DNA of 64,000 bases from an uncultured Lachnospiraceae bacterium. GTDB taxonomy: Bacteria > Bacillota > Clostridia > Lachnospirales > Lachnospiraceae. The notes beneath the pieces were generated by a model. It searched no databases and was not told the origin of the DNA. It was given only the letters and a program-made list of their open reading frames with translations. The position numbers and the translations under genes are program-made. The DNA lies in the NCBI GenBank assembly GCA_902783375.1, contig CACZQN010000003.1:1-64000 (forward strand), written 5' to 3'. This document shows positions 17,656 to 27,877 of the stretch, one piece after another. How positions within the stretch are numbered: the first letter of the stretch is position 1; every line of letters begins with the position of its first letter.

Positions 17656-18486
17656 TTAAGGCCTGTTCTTCTCCATCACATACCGGGCCGTGTCTGCCAG
17701 GTCCATCGTCCCGCCGAAGATCCGGAGGGCCGATCCGATCGTTGCATCCACCCTGCCGTCCCCGGCCTCATACAGTTCATCGAGGTCCGGATAAGAGGCG
17801 ATGCCCCCTGCATAGGTGACCGGCCGGATACCGGACCTGCCTCCTTGGTCTTCTGATGATTCTTCTGCTCCGCGGCAGTATGTGCCGAGGATCCTGGCGA
17901 GCTTCCGGTCGATCCCCTGCCGCTTCCCCTCTGCATCCACCGCGTGCACCAGGAATTCATCACAGTGATCCGCCAGATCCGCGAGGGTCTGCTCATTCAC
18001 CTCGAGATCCGTCCACTTCTGCCACCGGTCTGTCATGATGCGGTAGCGCTCCCCGTCTGACCGGCAGGACAGATCGAGGACCAGATGTTCTCTTCCCACC
18101 TCCCGCTCGAGGGCGCGCAGGTTCTCCCACGAGAGACGACCGTCCCGGAAGACAAAGGAGGTCACGATCACATGGCTCGCGCCCATCCGGAGGAATGCGG
18201 CTGCATTCTCAGCCGTCACACCGCCGCCGATCTGCATCCCGCCAGGGAACGCAGCAAGGGCCTCCCTGGCGGCTGCCATATCCTTCTCGTATTCCGGAGT
18301 CCCTGCCTTGTTTAACAGGATGATGTGGCCGCCGGGAAGAGAAAGATCCCGGTACAGCCCGGCAAAATAACCGGCGCCTTCTCCGGCCGTATAGTTCTCC
18401 TGCGGTTTTCCCGCATCGGACAGGGAACTGCCGACGATCTGCTTCACGCAGCCGTCATGAATATCAATACAGGGACGAATCTTCAT
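17656..18486 (-). CDS. hisA: HisA-type ProFAR isomerase, eukaryotic-like form
   Basis: A 276-residue barrel protein that should convert ProFAR to PRFAR in histidine synthesis. It opens with CIDIHDGCVKQIVG and has a first-half phosphate loop MQIGGGVTAENA, a second-half loop VTYAGGIASYPDL, and DLSCRSDGERYRIMTDRWQK in the middle. This pattern is that of fungal/plant HIS6 (CIDLHNGEVKQIVG, DLSCRK..W..W) more than of usual bacterial HisA. The ATG at 18486 has GGAGG before it and lies 1 bp after the addA stop, so translation is probably coupled to addA. No other his gene is in the window; the other his genes must lie elsewhere or the role differs. Confidence 0.85.
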   Translation of the reverse strand: MKIRPCIDIHDGCVKQIVGSSLSDAGKPQENYTAGEGAGYFAGLYRDLSLPGGHIILLNKAGTPEYEKDMAAAREALAAFPGGMQIGGGVTAENAAAFLRMGASHVIVTSFVFRDGRLSWENLRALEREVGREHLVLDLSCRSDGERYRIMTDRWQKWTDLEVNEQTLADLADHCDEFLVHAVDAEGKRQGIDRKLARILGTYCRGAEESSEDQGGRSGIRPVTYAGGIASYPDLDELYEAGDGRVDATIGSALRIFGGTMDLADTARYVMEKNRP

Positions 18487-18487
18487 C

Positions 18488-21400
18488 TCATTCCTCCGTG
18501 CCGTGCGCAGCCCTGGCTGCATCTTCGTCATAGATTTCCCGGATTTCCGTTCCCAGTGTGAAGGAATACAGATAGCTCTCCTTCACCCGTTTCCCGGTCA
18601 GCCGTTCCAGTGCCTCCCGGTAATAATCGAGCTGCACCCGGTATTTCTGCATCAGGACCTCCGCACCGTCCTCGGCAAAGACCCTGTCCGTCTTATAATC
18701 GAGAAGCACGATTTCATCGCCTTCATAGAACCAGGCGTCGATGATCCCCTGGACGAGGACGGTCTCCTCGGACCACTCCGCCGGGGTGTGGCCGATCACA
18801 AACGGCGTCTCGCGGAAGAGCTTCCCCTCCCGTTCTGCCGCAATCATCCGTTCTGCAATCTCCGAACGGAAGAACCTCGCGATCGTCCGCGGGTGAATCA
18901 CCCCGCGCTCCTGTTCGGTCATGCCGCCTGACGCCACCCGTTCCGCCAGGAAATCGCGCACCATCTCCGTGGTCTGTACTTCCCGGAAGGAGATCCGCCG
19001 CATGACATCATGCACCAGCGTACCGCGGTCAGATCCGGAGAACTCCGGTTCTTCGGTCTCTCTGGCAAAGGTGGGAATATAGATCTCTGCTTCTGCACTT
19101 CCTGCAGCCGGATGTTCCGTGGTCCTTTCTGTTCTTTCCTCTGCTTCGCACCCTTCATCCGGTCCATCATCCGGTCCTTCGGCCCGAGGACTGTCCTCGA
19201 AGAGTGCTTCTCCTGCCTCCTCCGGCGCCAGATGGAGCCGCTTCAGCTCGGAGACGGAGTATTTCCCCTTCTGCTTCGTAACGGCTTCGTAGGGGTATTT
19301 CCAGGAAAATACCCGAACCGTCTCTTCAGCGGCATGACTTCCGGTCTCATCTTCCGGAAGGCCCATCAGCCGATCCCGGAACTGCTTCGCTCCCTTCGAT
19401 TCCTCCGACATCTCGGACTGTTCTTTCCGGATGATCTCTTCCTTGCTCATCCGTCTGAGGGTGAAGTATTTTCCGCTTCCGAAGGTCCGCACGTCTCCCA
19501 GTTCTTCCTCGAGATCTTCGAACACGGCGGGCATGACGAAATCCAGGAAGCATCTGGCGCCTGTCACGGCCAGGTAGCCATCTCCCCGCATCCGCCATTT
19601 TGCGAGCAGCTTGTCCATCTCTTTCGTCACGCCGGTCAGGATCAGGTGCTCCTTCGCCCGGGTCATGGCCACATAGAGAATCCGCATCTCCTCAGAAAGG
19701 GTTTCCTTCTGGGTGATCTTCTGGAGCATCCGCCGCGGAAGGGTATTGACCTTCGTGCGCGGCATCCCCGGCTCCTCATGTTCCATGATGGCGGTCATGC
19801 CGATGCCGTAGTCTGGATGCAGGATGAAGTTTTTATTGGAATCCTGGAAGTTGAAGGTCTTCATCCCGCCGGCGACAAAGACAACCGGGAATTCCAGGCC
19901 CTTGCTCCCGTGGACGGACATGATCCGGACGGCGTCAAGATCCTCTCGTCCGTCTGCTTCTCCGAAGTCCACTTCGTAATTCTTCAGCTGTTCGATATAG
20001 CGCACAAAATGCAGCAGTCCGTGCATCGATGTCTCTGCGTAGGCAGCGGCCTCATGCACAAGCATCAGGATATTGGCCCGCCGCACCGTGCCGCCCGGCA
20101 TCGCCTGGATATAGCTGAGGAAACCGGTCTCCTCGGCGATCTTCCGGATGAGCTCCGCGACGGAAAGCCAGGACGCCGCTTCGCGGTAGCGCCGGTAAAA
20201 GGCAAGAAACGTATCCAGCCGTTCCTTCAGCCGATCCCACGCCGGTCCGTACGTCTCTCTTCCTTCGCCCTGGTATGCATCTTCCTCCGCCAGCTGCACG
20301 GCTTCCCACAGCCCGTCCGGCCCCGCAGCCTGCACGGCGATCCGGATACCGGCCACTTCTTCCGGGCTGAGTCCGCCGATCGGGGACACCAGAACCGTCA
20401 TGAGCGGGATATCCTGGCGGGGATTCTCGAGAATCTGGAGCATGGAAAGCATCACCTGGACTTCCCAGGCCGAGAAATATCCGGTCCTGGTGCTGGCGAC
20501 TGCGGGAATCCCTGCTTCCTGGAGAACTGCCTGGAAAGTCTCAGACCACTTGCTCATGGTCCTGAGCAGGATCACCATGTCCCCGTAGGGAACGCCTTCT
20601 GCTGCCAGTTCGCGGATCCTCCCGGCAATCAGGAGGGCCTCCAGTTCCCGCTCATCGGTCCGGACCTCTCCCGTCCCCTCCGACTTTTCCGTCAGGAGAA
20701 CCTCTGTCAGCCGCGCCGGCAGCGGCTTCTGCTCCCAGAAGTCATCCGCATCCGGGACCCTTCCCGGATAGAGGGCTGCCCGGTCATCATATTCAATATC
20801 ACCATAGTCCGCATGCATCACCTTCCGGAACACGGCATTGACCGAAGAGAGGACCTCCGGTCTGCTTCTGAAATTTCTCCCGAGGGTAATGCGCACATCC
20901 TGCGCACCGGGTGTTCCCACATCGGCAAATCTCTCATACTTTTTCATAAAGAGATCCGGTCTTGCCTGCCGGAAGGCATAGATGCTCTGCTTGACATCGC
21001 CGACCATGAACAGGTTCGGCGGATCATTTCTTGTAATTGCCCCCAAAATGTCTTCCTGCAGGTAGTTGGAGTCCTGATACTCATCGATCATGATCTCCCG
21101 GTACTGTGCACGGAACTCAGCCGCCGCTTCGGTGGGCTGCCCGTCCCGTCCTTTCAGGATCTCGAGGGCATAGTGCTCCACATCCGAGAAGTCCAGGATG
21201 TTCTTTTTCTGTTTCGCTTCCATGAGACGGCTGCGGAACTCCCTGACGAGTCCCAGCACGGTCAGGATATCCTCCCTCGTCAGCGCATAGTCCGCCTCCA
21301 TCTCTTCAATCGGTGCATAGAAGCAGGTATCCAGGATTCCGTCTATGAGATCCTTGAAGGCTTTCCGCCTTGCCTTGACATCTTCTTTTTTCTCTTCTGA

Positions 21401-22276
21401 TACCACCACGCCTTTCGGCGCCTTTGTTCCGAGTCGCTTCGGGGAATAACCCCGCAGCAGGGATTCTACTTTTGTGGTATCATCAGCCGCAGCTGCCAGT
21501 GTCTGCGCAAAAAGGAGATCTTCCTGCAGCGCATCCTCGTACTGGACCGGTCCTTCCGGGCTCTGAATGATCGCAAGGGCTTCCTCTGCCATCCGTTCAA
21601 GCTCGGCAATCATTTTACAGCTGTAGTCTCTCAGATAGTCCATGATCGGCTGGTCCGCGAGCGGCCGCCCGGCGATCTCTTCCGCCCGGGCAAGCCATGC
21701 TTCCGGATCCGGGAAGCTCTCCCCATAGCGGTAGACCGTCTCGATCAGTTCGGAGAAGGATTTGTCATTCTTGCCCGGCGCGATGTGCTCGGCTGCCCGG
21801 CGGAATGCCGGATCCTCCATCCCGTACCGGTCCTCCAGCAGTTCCTGCAAAACGTCCCCGATCAGGATCTTCAGTTCCGCTTCATCCGCCTGCCGGAAGG
21901 ACGGATCGAGGTCGATCTCGGCATAGTGTTCTGCCACCACTCTCCGGCAGAAGCTGTCGATGGTGCTGATCTCCGCCGCCGGAAGAAGCTGGCTCTCCCG
22001 CAGCAGCCGCTCTGCTTCCTGCGGCGATGCGCCATCAAGACGGGCATCGATCGCTGCGCTGATGCGCTCCCGCATCTCACTGGCGGCCGCTCTTGTGAAT
22101 GTCACGACCAGCAGTTCATCCAGATCAATCGGGTCAGGGTCCGTCAGGATGCGGGCAAGAATCCGCTCGATCAGGACCGCAGTCTTTCCGGATCCGGCAG
22201 CAGCCGAGACCAGGATGCCTGCATTTCTTGTCTCGATGACCTTCTTCTGGTCATCCGTCCAGTTCCTGGTAGCCAA
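18488..22276 (-). CDS. addA: ATP-dependent helicase/nuclease subunit A
   Basis: A 1262-residue subunit of the AddAB double-strand-break resection enzyme, the Firmicute counterpart of RecBCD. Walker A is AAAGSGKTAVLIER (Lys31). UvrD-type motifs follow: MIDEYQDSN, VGDVKQSIYAFRQARPDLF, GRNFRSRPEV, MSVHGSKGLEFPVVF and LYVAMTRAKEHL. The C-terminal RecB-like nuclease has VLLDYKTDR. The start is a TTG at 22276: the family start ATRNWTDDQKKVI directly follows it and AAAGGAGG lies 7 nt before it. An ATG further upstream would add about 150 unrelated residues. It overlaps the end of addB by 26 bp, so the two are translated together. Confidence 0.96.
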   Translation of the reverse strand: MATRNWTDDQKKVIETRNAGILVSAAAGSGKTAVLIERILARILTDPDPIDLDELLVVTFTRAAASEMRERISAAIDARLDGASPQEAERLLRESQLLPAAEISTIDSFCRRVVAEHYAEIDLDPSFRQADEAELKILIGDVLQELLEDRYGMEDPAFRRAAEHIAPGKNDKSFSELIETVYRYGESFPDPEAWLARAEEIAGRPLADQPIMDYLRDYSCKMIAELERMAEEALAIIQSPEGPVQYEDALQEDLLFAQTLAAAADDTTKVESLLRGYSPKRLGTKAPKGVVVSEEKKEDVKARRKAFKDLIDGILDTCFYAPIEEMEADYALTREDILTVLGLVREFRSRLMEAKQKKNILDFSDVEHYALEILKGRDGQPTEAAAEFRAQYREIMIDEYQDSNYLQEDILGAITRNDPPNLFMVGDVKQSIYAFRQARPDLFMKKYERFADVGTPGAQDVRITLGRNFRSRPEVLSSVNAVFRKVMHADYGDIEYDDRAALYPGRVPDADDFWEQKPLPARLTEVLLTEKSEGTGEVRTDERELEALLIAGRIRELAAEGVPYGDMVILLRTMSKWSETFQAVLQEAGIPAVASTRTGYFSAWEVQVMLSMLQILENPRQDIPLMTVLVSPIGGLSPEEVAGIRIAVQAAGPDGLWEAVQLAEEDAYQGEGRETYGPAWDRLKERLDTFLAFYRRYREAASWLSVAELIRKIAEETGFLSYIQAMPGGTVRRANILMLVHEAAAYAETSMHGLLHFVRYIEQLKNYEVDFGEADGREDLDAVRIMSVHGSKGLEFPVVFVAGGMKTFNFQDSNKNFILHPDYGIGMTAIMEHEEPGMPRTKVNTLPRRMLQKITQKETLSEEMRILYVAMTRAKEHLILTGVTKEMDKLLAKWRMRGDGYLAVTGARCFLDFVMPAVFEDLEEELGDVRTFGSGKYFTLRRMSKEEIIRKEQSEMSEESKGAKQFRDRLMGLPEDETGSHAAEETVRVFSWKYPYEAVTKQKGKYSVSELKRLHLAPEEAGEALFEDSPRAEGPDDGPDEGCEAEERTERTTEHPAAGSAEAEIYIPTFARETEEPEFSGSDRGTLVHDVMRRISFREVQTTEMVRDFLAERVASGGMTEQERGVIHPRTIARFFRSEIAERMIAAEREGKLFRETPFVIGHTPAEWSEETVLVQGIIDAWFYEGDEIVLLDYKTDRVFAEDGAEVLMQKYRVQLDYYREALERLTGKRVKESYLYSFTLGTEIREIYDEDAARAAHGTEE

Positions 22277-25200
22277 GATTCTTCCCTCCTTTCTTCTCCC
22301 TGTCCTCATTTTCTGCCAGCATCTGCAGCAGCACTTCTTCATCGGCGTGTTTATCCAGTTCCCTGTAGCGGTATCCCAGTCTCCGGTCAAAGCCGCAGAT
22401 CCCACGGTAGGAACAGTAATCACATGCACTTGTATTCCCGATCCGGGCAGGACGGATGCCGATCTCGCCTGCGAGGATCTGAGAGCGCCGGTCTTCTGCA
22501 AGATTCCCGGTATAGGTTTCGATGCCCAGCAGCCCTTCCGGAGAAGGCGCAAAGACACCCGACGCGTACGCACCGCTCTTCGTGATTTTCGCAGGGACGA
22601 CCAGCGACTCCGCCCCGGACACGAGCGTCGCCTCGATGCCGCCTTCGGTCTTCTTCTTTTCCACGACAGCTGTATCCATGAGAGACAGGCCGTACGGCGT
22701 CCCGAGAAATGGCCCGTCAAACCGCAGCTTCTTCATCAGCGCGTCTTCGCCATTTCCCTGCTCCAGAACCGGGTCATCAATGTGGTCATAGAACGCTCCG
22801 GCCGGCAGGATCAGATGATCCCCGTGTCCCGGCTGCTTCTTCAAATGTTCTCTGACTTCCCGCAGGTACGTGAACAGCTGCAGATCAAGACCATAATAGA
22901 CCCGGTCAAGACTGAACGTCCTGCTTCCGGTCTTATAATCCACGATCCGGACGTAGTCTACAGCTGTATACTGTCCTCCCGCCTGAATCTGTTTCCCGTC
23001 CGGAAGGAAGCCTGTCGTCGCCAGGTCGATCCGGTCTACCCGGCCGGTCATCCCACTATTGTAGAATCCGCTCTCGAAGAGAACTGGTTCCATCTCTCCC
23101 ATGCTGATCTGCCGGTTCAGATGCCAGGTCGTCCGGTATGTCATCCTGCGGAGGCGGTCGATCATCCCCTGCACGCGGTTATTCGCCTGCAGGATGCCTC
23201 TTCCGTAGGTCTCCGTCACTTCTGCGATACACAAATCACAGATGCGGATGCGGACATCATCCGGAAGGTCCGCAAACTGGAGACCAGCTGCCGTGACCTT
23301 GTCCGAGTATGCCTTCAGGATCTCATGAAAGATGCTGCCGAAATCCGGTGCCAGTATCTCAAACTTATCCCGTTCGCGCAGGCCCAGGCCATAGGTCAGA
23401 AAATGCGCAAAGGCACAGTTGCTGAACAGTTCCAGACGGGAAATGCTGCCCACCAGTTTCCCGTAGAGTTTCTCTGCGATCTCCCGCCGGAGTCTGCCGC
23501 TCAGGATGCCGGCGCTGCTTCCCTGCATCATCTGCCTGTAATCGACAGATCTCCTGAGGATCTGTCCATCACCGGCGGTTGTTCTTTCATACTGTCTGGC
23601 GAGTGCAGAAGCATACTGCAGTCTTTCATCATCTGGCTGTTCTACCCGTCCTGCAGAGAGCAGGAAGCGGATCCCGCCATCCCTTCTCAGATCCTGCCGG
23701 AAGCATGCTTCTACAGATGTCACCACGCCGTCCGGTTCCGCATCTGCCAGGACGCCGAGTGGCTTCGGATATTCTTCCGCGATCTCCGGGAACAGGCTCT
23801 GGATCTTGCCAAGAACCGGTGATGGCTTCAGCGCATCTCCTCCCATGGAGACCGTGCTATACAGCAGATACAGACAGTCGGACGGTCTCGCGAACGACAT
23901 CAGCAGGTAGAACTGTTCCCGCATCATCCGTTCCTTCGCCGTCGGTGACAGTTCGGTTCCGAGGATCGCGATCTGTTCCTTCTCGCGGTCTGTCAGGATC
24001 CCGCCATGTCCCGCCCCGGCGGGGATCAGGCCTTCGTTGACACCAAGGACAAAGAGGACCCGGATTCCGAAGAAACGGGTACGGGTCAGATCACCGACGA
24101 TGACCTGGTCAAGGCCCGGCGGAATCTGCCCGACAGACTGTTCGGAGAAGCCCGCTTCGAGGATCCTGCGGAAATTCTCAATATCCAGCTTCTCGTCCGG
24201 CATCAGGTCTGCCATTTTTTCAAAGACTTCCATGACGAGACGGTAGATCTGATCATATTCCCTGGCGAGCATCGCCTCGCCCAGTTCCTCGAACCGCTCC
24301 TTCTTCTGGTAGAGCTGTTCTGCGCAGTGCAGTTCACTGACAAAGCGGTACAGGGCCAGAATCATCGTGCGCGCATTCGCGTGCGGATCCCGGAAAGCCT
24401 CCTGCAGCGGCGCAAAGAGCTGGCAGACCCGCTCCCGGATCCGGTTCAGCAGGGCATATTTTGCGGCTTCCCGCTCCAGTTCCTCCGCATCCATTCTCGA
24501 AGCATCCCGGTAGGATTCCCAGGTCTTCTCGTAGGCCGACCGGCCGCGGAACCCACAGGCCAGGAGGACATTCTCAAACCGGTCCAGATCATCTTCCCCG
24601 AATTCCGTGAATCCGGCCCGCAGGAAGCGCATGACATCCTCCTGCCGGTAATTGTTCTCAAGCACTGCCAGCGCACCGCGGATCATCTCGACAAACGGAT
24701 TCTCGAGGATGCTCTTCCGCAGATCCAGGAAGATCGGTATGCCTGCTTCTGTCAGTTCATGGCGGATCACATCGCCGTAGGCCGCCAGATCCCCTGCAAT
24801 GACGCCGATCTCCCGATAGCGGTATCCTTCCTCCTGGGCAAGCCGGAGGATCTCCGCCTTCAGCCATTCCGCCTCTTCGTGCGGGTTCGGCAGACAGCGG
24901 ATCCGGACAGCTTTCTCTGCTTTCCGTCCGCTTTTCTCTTCATAGGGCACGGCCGGATAGCGGAACAGGTGCTTCCGCAGATGCCGGATCGCCGGATGCA
25001 TCCGCTCTGATGCCTCATCCTGTATTTCAAGAGACTTCAGCACCGGGATCTGCTGTTCATCCGCGATCTTCCGCATCCGCTCCATCGTCTCGAGGCTCAG
25101 TCGGTACAGGCTCTCATTACCTGCGTCTCTTCTCAGAAAGATCGCCGGATCAATCGTGATCGTCATATAGATTCCGGCTGCATACGGCATCAGCGCACGC

Positions 25201-25841
25201 ACAAACGCCAGCTGCACCGGTGTGAATCCGGTAAAGCCATCGAAGGCAAAAATGGCGCCCTGCACCAGACGGGACTGTGGCAGTTCCCCGCAGGCAAGGT
25301 CCAGGATTTCTTCTGCTGTAATGTATCGGTTCTGTTTGAATGCATTGAAGGCATCGAGGATTTTCGCCGCGTCTTTCAGCTTCGCCCCGAGCACCCTGGT
25401 ATTGGCCTCTCCTGCGAGTTCCATCAGAGACGCCGCCGAGACCCGGTACTGGCCAAGCTCTGTCAGAAATGACTTGATCTCCTCTGTAAAGCCAAGCTTG
25501 TCGGCATGTTTTCCAAAATACGTGAGCTCGTCCCGGATCTGACGCATCACCCGGCGGAGAACCATATTTTTTCCGGTGTCCTCCAGCACCAGGCCCATCT
25601 GCTTCCCGCTCTCCTCAAAGAGGCGGTAAGAAAGGCGCATGAAAGAAAGGACATCGATGTTCATGACGCCCTTTCTCTCACTCATCGCAACGATCGCACG
25701 CTGCGTCTCATTTGTAAACTGCTCCGGCGTGACAACAAAGATCTGCTGCTCCGGATGCGCTTCCGCCTCCTGAAGCAGCAGTCTGCTCATCTGCCATGTC
25801 TTGCCGGAACCGACATCTCCCAGGATAAACTGCAGTGCCAT
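22251..25841 (-). CDS. addB: ATP-dependent helicase/nuclease subunit B
   Basis: A 1196-residue partner of AddA. The N-terminal Walker A is GDVGSGKTW (about residues 8-16). The single nuclease motif is RIVDYKTGSR. The Fe-S cluster that holds the nuclease domain together is present: one Cys in SNCAFAHF and three in CDYCSYRGIC, with the C-x2-C-x5-C spacing known from B. subtilis AddB. In this complex AddB recognises Chi and cuts the 5' strand. The gene begins 20 bp after nadE ends and overlaps addA. Confidence 0.95.
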   Translation of the reverse strand: MALQFILGDVGSGKTWQMSRLLLQEAEAHPEQQIFVVTPEQFTNETQRAIVAMSERKGVMNIDVLSFMRLSYRLFEESGKQMGLVLEDTGKNMVLRRVMRQIRDELTYFGKHADKLGFTEEIKSFLTELGQYRVSAASLMELAGEANTRVLGAKLKDAAKILDAFNAFKQNRYITAEEILDLACGELPQSRLVQGAIFAFDGFTGFTPVQLAFVRALMPYAAGIYMTITIDPAIFLRRDAGNESLYRLSLETMERMRKIADEQQIPVLKSLEIQDEASERMHPAIRHLRKHLFRYPAVPYEEKSGRKAEKAVRIRCLPNPHEEAEWLKAEILRLAQEEGYRYREIGVIAGDLAAYGDVIRHELTEAGIPIFLDLRKSILENPFVEMIRGALAVLENNYRQEDVMRFLRAGFTEFGEDDLDRFENVLLACGFRGRSAYEKTWESYRDASRMDAEELEREAAKYALLNRIRERVCQLFAPLQEAFRDPHANARTMILALYRFVSELHCAEQLYQKKERFEELGEAMLAREYDQIYRLVMEVFEKMADLMPDEKLDIENFRRILEAGFSEQSVGQIPPGLDQVIVGDLTRTRFFGIRVLFVLGVNEGLIPAGAGHGGILTDREKEQIAILGTELSPTAKERMMREQFYLLMSFARPSDCLYLLYSTVSMGGDALKPSPVLGKIQSLFPEIAEEYPKPLGVLADAEPDGVVTSVEACFRQDLRRDGGIRFLLSAGRVEQPDDERLQYASALARQYERTTAGDGQILRRSVDYRQMMQGSSAGILSGRLRREIAEKLYGKLVGSISRLELFSNCAFAHFLTYGLGLRERDKFEILAPDFGSIFHEILKAYSDKVTAAGLQFADLPDDVRIRICDLCIAEVTETYGRGILQANNRVQGMIDRLRRMTYRTTWHLNRQISMGEMEPVLFESGFYNSGMTGRVDRIDLATTGFLPDGKQIQAGGQYTAVDYVRIVDYKTGSRTFSLDRVYYGLDLQLFTYLREVREHLKKQPGHGDHLILPAGAFYDHIDDPVLEQGNGEDALMKKLRFDGPFLGTPYGLSLMDTAVVEKKKTEGGIEATLVSGAESLVVPAKITKSGAYASGVFAPSPEGLLGIETYTGNLAEDRRSQILAGEIGIRPARIGNTSACDYCSYRGICGFDRRLGYRYRELDKHADEEVLLQMLAENEDREKKGGKNLGYQELDG

Positions 25842-25861
25842 GGACTCCGTCAGCTCCTTCT

Positions 25862-27817
25862 TTATTTTGGTTCTATGTCATTTAATATCTCTTTCCAGAG
25901 TGCGACGCATGCATCGGACGGCATCCGCCAGTCGCCGCGCGGGGACAGTGCCACCGAACCGACCTTCGGGCCGTCCGGTATGCAGGAACGCTTGTACTGC
26001 TGTGAGAAGAACCGGCCGTAGAAGGTCACAAGCCACTTATGAATCGTCTTCTCATCATACGCCCCGCGGAATGCATAGCAGGCCAGCCGGTACACCTTGT
26101 CCGGCGCGAAGCCGCAGCGCATCACATAGTAGAGGAAGAAATCATGCAGTTCATACGGTCCGACCAGATCCTCTGTCTTCTGGCTGATCTGCCCCTGTTC
26201 CGGCGGCAGCAGCTCTGGGCTGACCGGCGTATCGAGGATGTCAAACAGGACCTCGGAGAGATCCTCCTCTCCCTGTGCCTTTGCGGTTTCAGCAAAGTAA
26301 AGGACGAGGTAGCGCACCAGGGTCTTCGGGATGGAGGCATTCACGCCGTACATCGACATATGATCCCCGTTATAGGTCGCCCAGCCGAGGGCCAGTTCGG
26401 AGAGATCACCGGTTCCGATGACCATGCCGCCGGACTGGTTCGCCAGGTCCATCAGGATCTGTGTCCGCTCACGTGCCTGGGAATTCTCATAGGTCACATC
26501 GTGGACGGCCGGATCATGCCCGATATCCCGGAAATGCAGTGAAACCGCTTCCTTGATATCGATCTCCCGGATATTCACATGCTCTTCCTTCGCCAGATCA
26601 AGCGCGTTCTGGTAGGTGCGGTCCGTCGTGCCGAAACATGGCATGGTCACTGCAAGGATATTTGCACGGTCCATCCCCAGAATATCAAAAGCCTTGCAGG
26701 TCACAAGCAGTGCGAGGGTGGAATCCAGTCCCCCGGACAGGCCGATCACCGCGCTCTTCGCGTGCGTATGGTCGAGCCGCTTTGCCAGGCCCATCGCCTG
26801 GATGGTGGTAATCTCCTCCGATCTCGCATCCCGGTCCGCCTTGATTCCCGGGACAAACGGGGTCCTCGAGAAGGTCCTCGTCAGCGGAATCATCGGCAGA
26901 TGGCCGGTGTCTTCCGGAATGTCCACCGAGAACGGAACGATCTCATATTCTTCGGTCTCCGCATCCGTGCTGTGCCAGGTGGTCATTCTTCTCCGCTCAA
27001 AACTGAGTCTGTCCACATCGATCTCTGTCAGGATCTTTCCGTTCTGAAAACGCTTCTTTTCTGCAAGAAGGACACCGTTTTCGGCGATCAGGCTCTGTCC
27101 GCCGAACACCAGATCCGTCGTGGACTCGCCTGTGCCTGCATTTGCATAGATGTAGCCGGCAACAAGCCTTGCCGACTGCGTCTTCACGAGTTCCCTGCGG
27201 TAGACATCTTTCCCGGTCCCCTCGGAACTGGCGGACAGATTCAGGATGATTCTGGCACCTGCCGCCGCATGGTGGGTGCTCGGCGGGATCATCGCCCAGA
27301 GATCCTCGCAGAGTTCCGCCGCGAAGACCAGGTTCTTCATCTCCTCGCAGGCAAAAAGGATCTTCGTTCCGAACGGGAACTCCATATCCCGGTGGCGGAC
27401 CCAGTGGACGTCCTCCGGCGCCTCGGAGAAGTGCCTTTCTTCATAGAACTCCGCATAGGACGGCAGGAAGGTCTTCGGAACCATGCCGAGGATCTCACCA
27501 TCCTGCAGGATGACCGCTGTATTATATAATTTCCCCTGCCAGACGAACGGCAGGCCGACAGCCGTCACCATATCCGAGCCTGTGCTGGCAGTAAGAATTT
27601 CGTCCAGCCCCTCGAGCGCTCCCTCAAGCAGTGCATCCTGGAGGAACAGCTCCCCGCAGGTATATCCGGTGATGGAAAGTTCCGGGAAGACGCAGATCTT
27701 CACACCTTCTTCTGCACACTTTTCCATCCCTTCAATAATCTTTCTGACATTGTATCCGGTATCGGCTACCCGCAGATCCGGTGTGACTGCGGCCACCCTG
27801 ACAAATCCATGCCTCAT
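25862..27817 (-). CDS. nadE: Glutamine-dependent NAD+ synthetase
   Basis: A 651-residue two-domain enzyme that amidates nicotinic acid adenine dinucleotide to NAD+. The N-terminal nitrilase-type glutaminase has Glu46 (VFPELSITGY), Lys115 (VPKTFLPSY) and Cys170 (AELCEDLW). The C-terminal synthetase has the PP-loop SGGLDS (361-366) and later the GTGDLSELALGWATYNGDHM segment. It can therefore use glutamine, unlike short NH3-dependent NadE. It heads the operon and is driven by a strong promoter overlapped by a palindrome, so NAD-related repression is a reasonable guess. Confidence 0.97.
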   Translation of the reverse strand: MRHGFVRVAAVTPDLRVADTGYNVRKIIEGMEKCAEEGVKICVFPELSITGYTCGELFLQDALLEGALEGLDEILTASTGSDMVTAVGLPFVWQGKLYNTAVILQDGEILGMVPKTFLPSYAEFYEERHFSEAPEDVHWVRHRDMEFPFGTKILFACEEMKNLVFAAELCEDLWAMIPPSTHHAAAGARIILNLSASSEGTGKDVYRRELVKTQSARLVAGYIYANAGTGESTTDLVFGGQSLIAENGVLLAEKKRFQNGKILTEIDVDRLSFERRRMTTWHSTDAETEEYEIVPFSVDIPEDTGHLPMIPLTRTFSRTPFVPGIKADRDARSEEITTIQAMGLAKRLDHTHAKSAVIGLSGGLDSTLALLVTCKAFDILGMDRANILAVTMPCFGTTDRTYQNALDLAKEEHVNIREIDIKEAVSLHFRDIGHDPAVHDVTYENSQARERTQILMDLANQSGGMVIGTGDLSELALGWATYNGDHMSMYGVNASIPKTLVRYLVLYFAETAKAQGEEDLSEVLFDILDTPVSPELLPPEQGQISQKTEDLVGPYELHDFFLYYVMRCGFAPDKVYRLACYAFRGAYDEKTIHKWLVTFYGRFFSQQYKRSCIPDGPKVGSVALSPRGDWRMPSDACVALWKEILNDIEPK

Positions 27818-27877
27818 TTCTCATCCTCTCCCAGGCATTCAGCCTGCATCCCGCCAGATGGCGGTCTTGTGTACATC

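Noticed and set aside
19010..21400. A 796-codon open frame on the plus strand
   Set aside because: It lies wholly antisense to addA, has no ribosome site or family motifs and exists because the GC-rich third positions of addA remove stops on the other strand.
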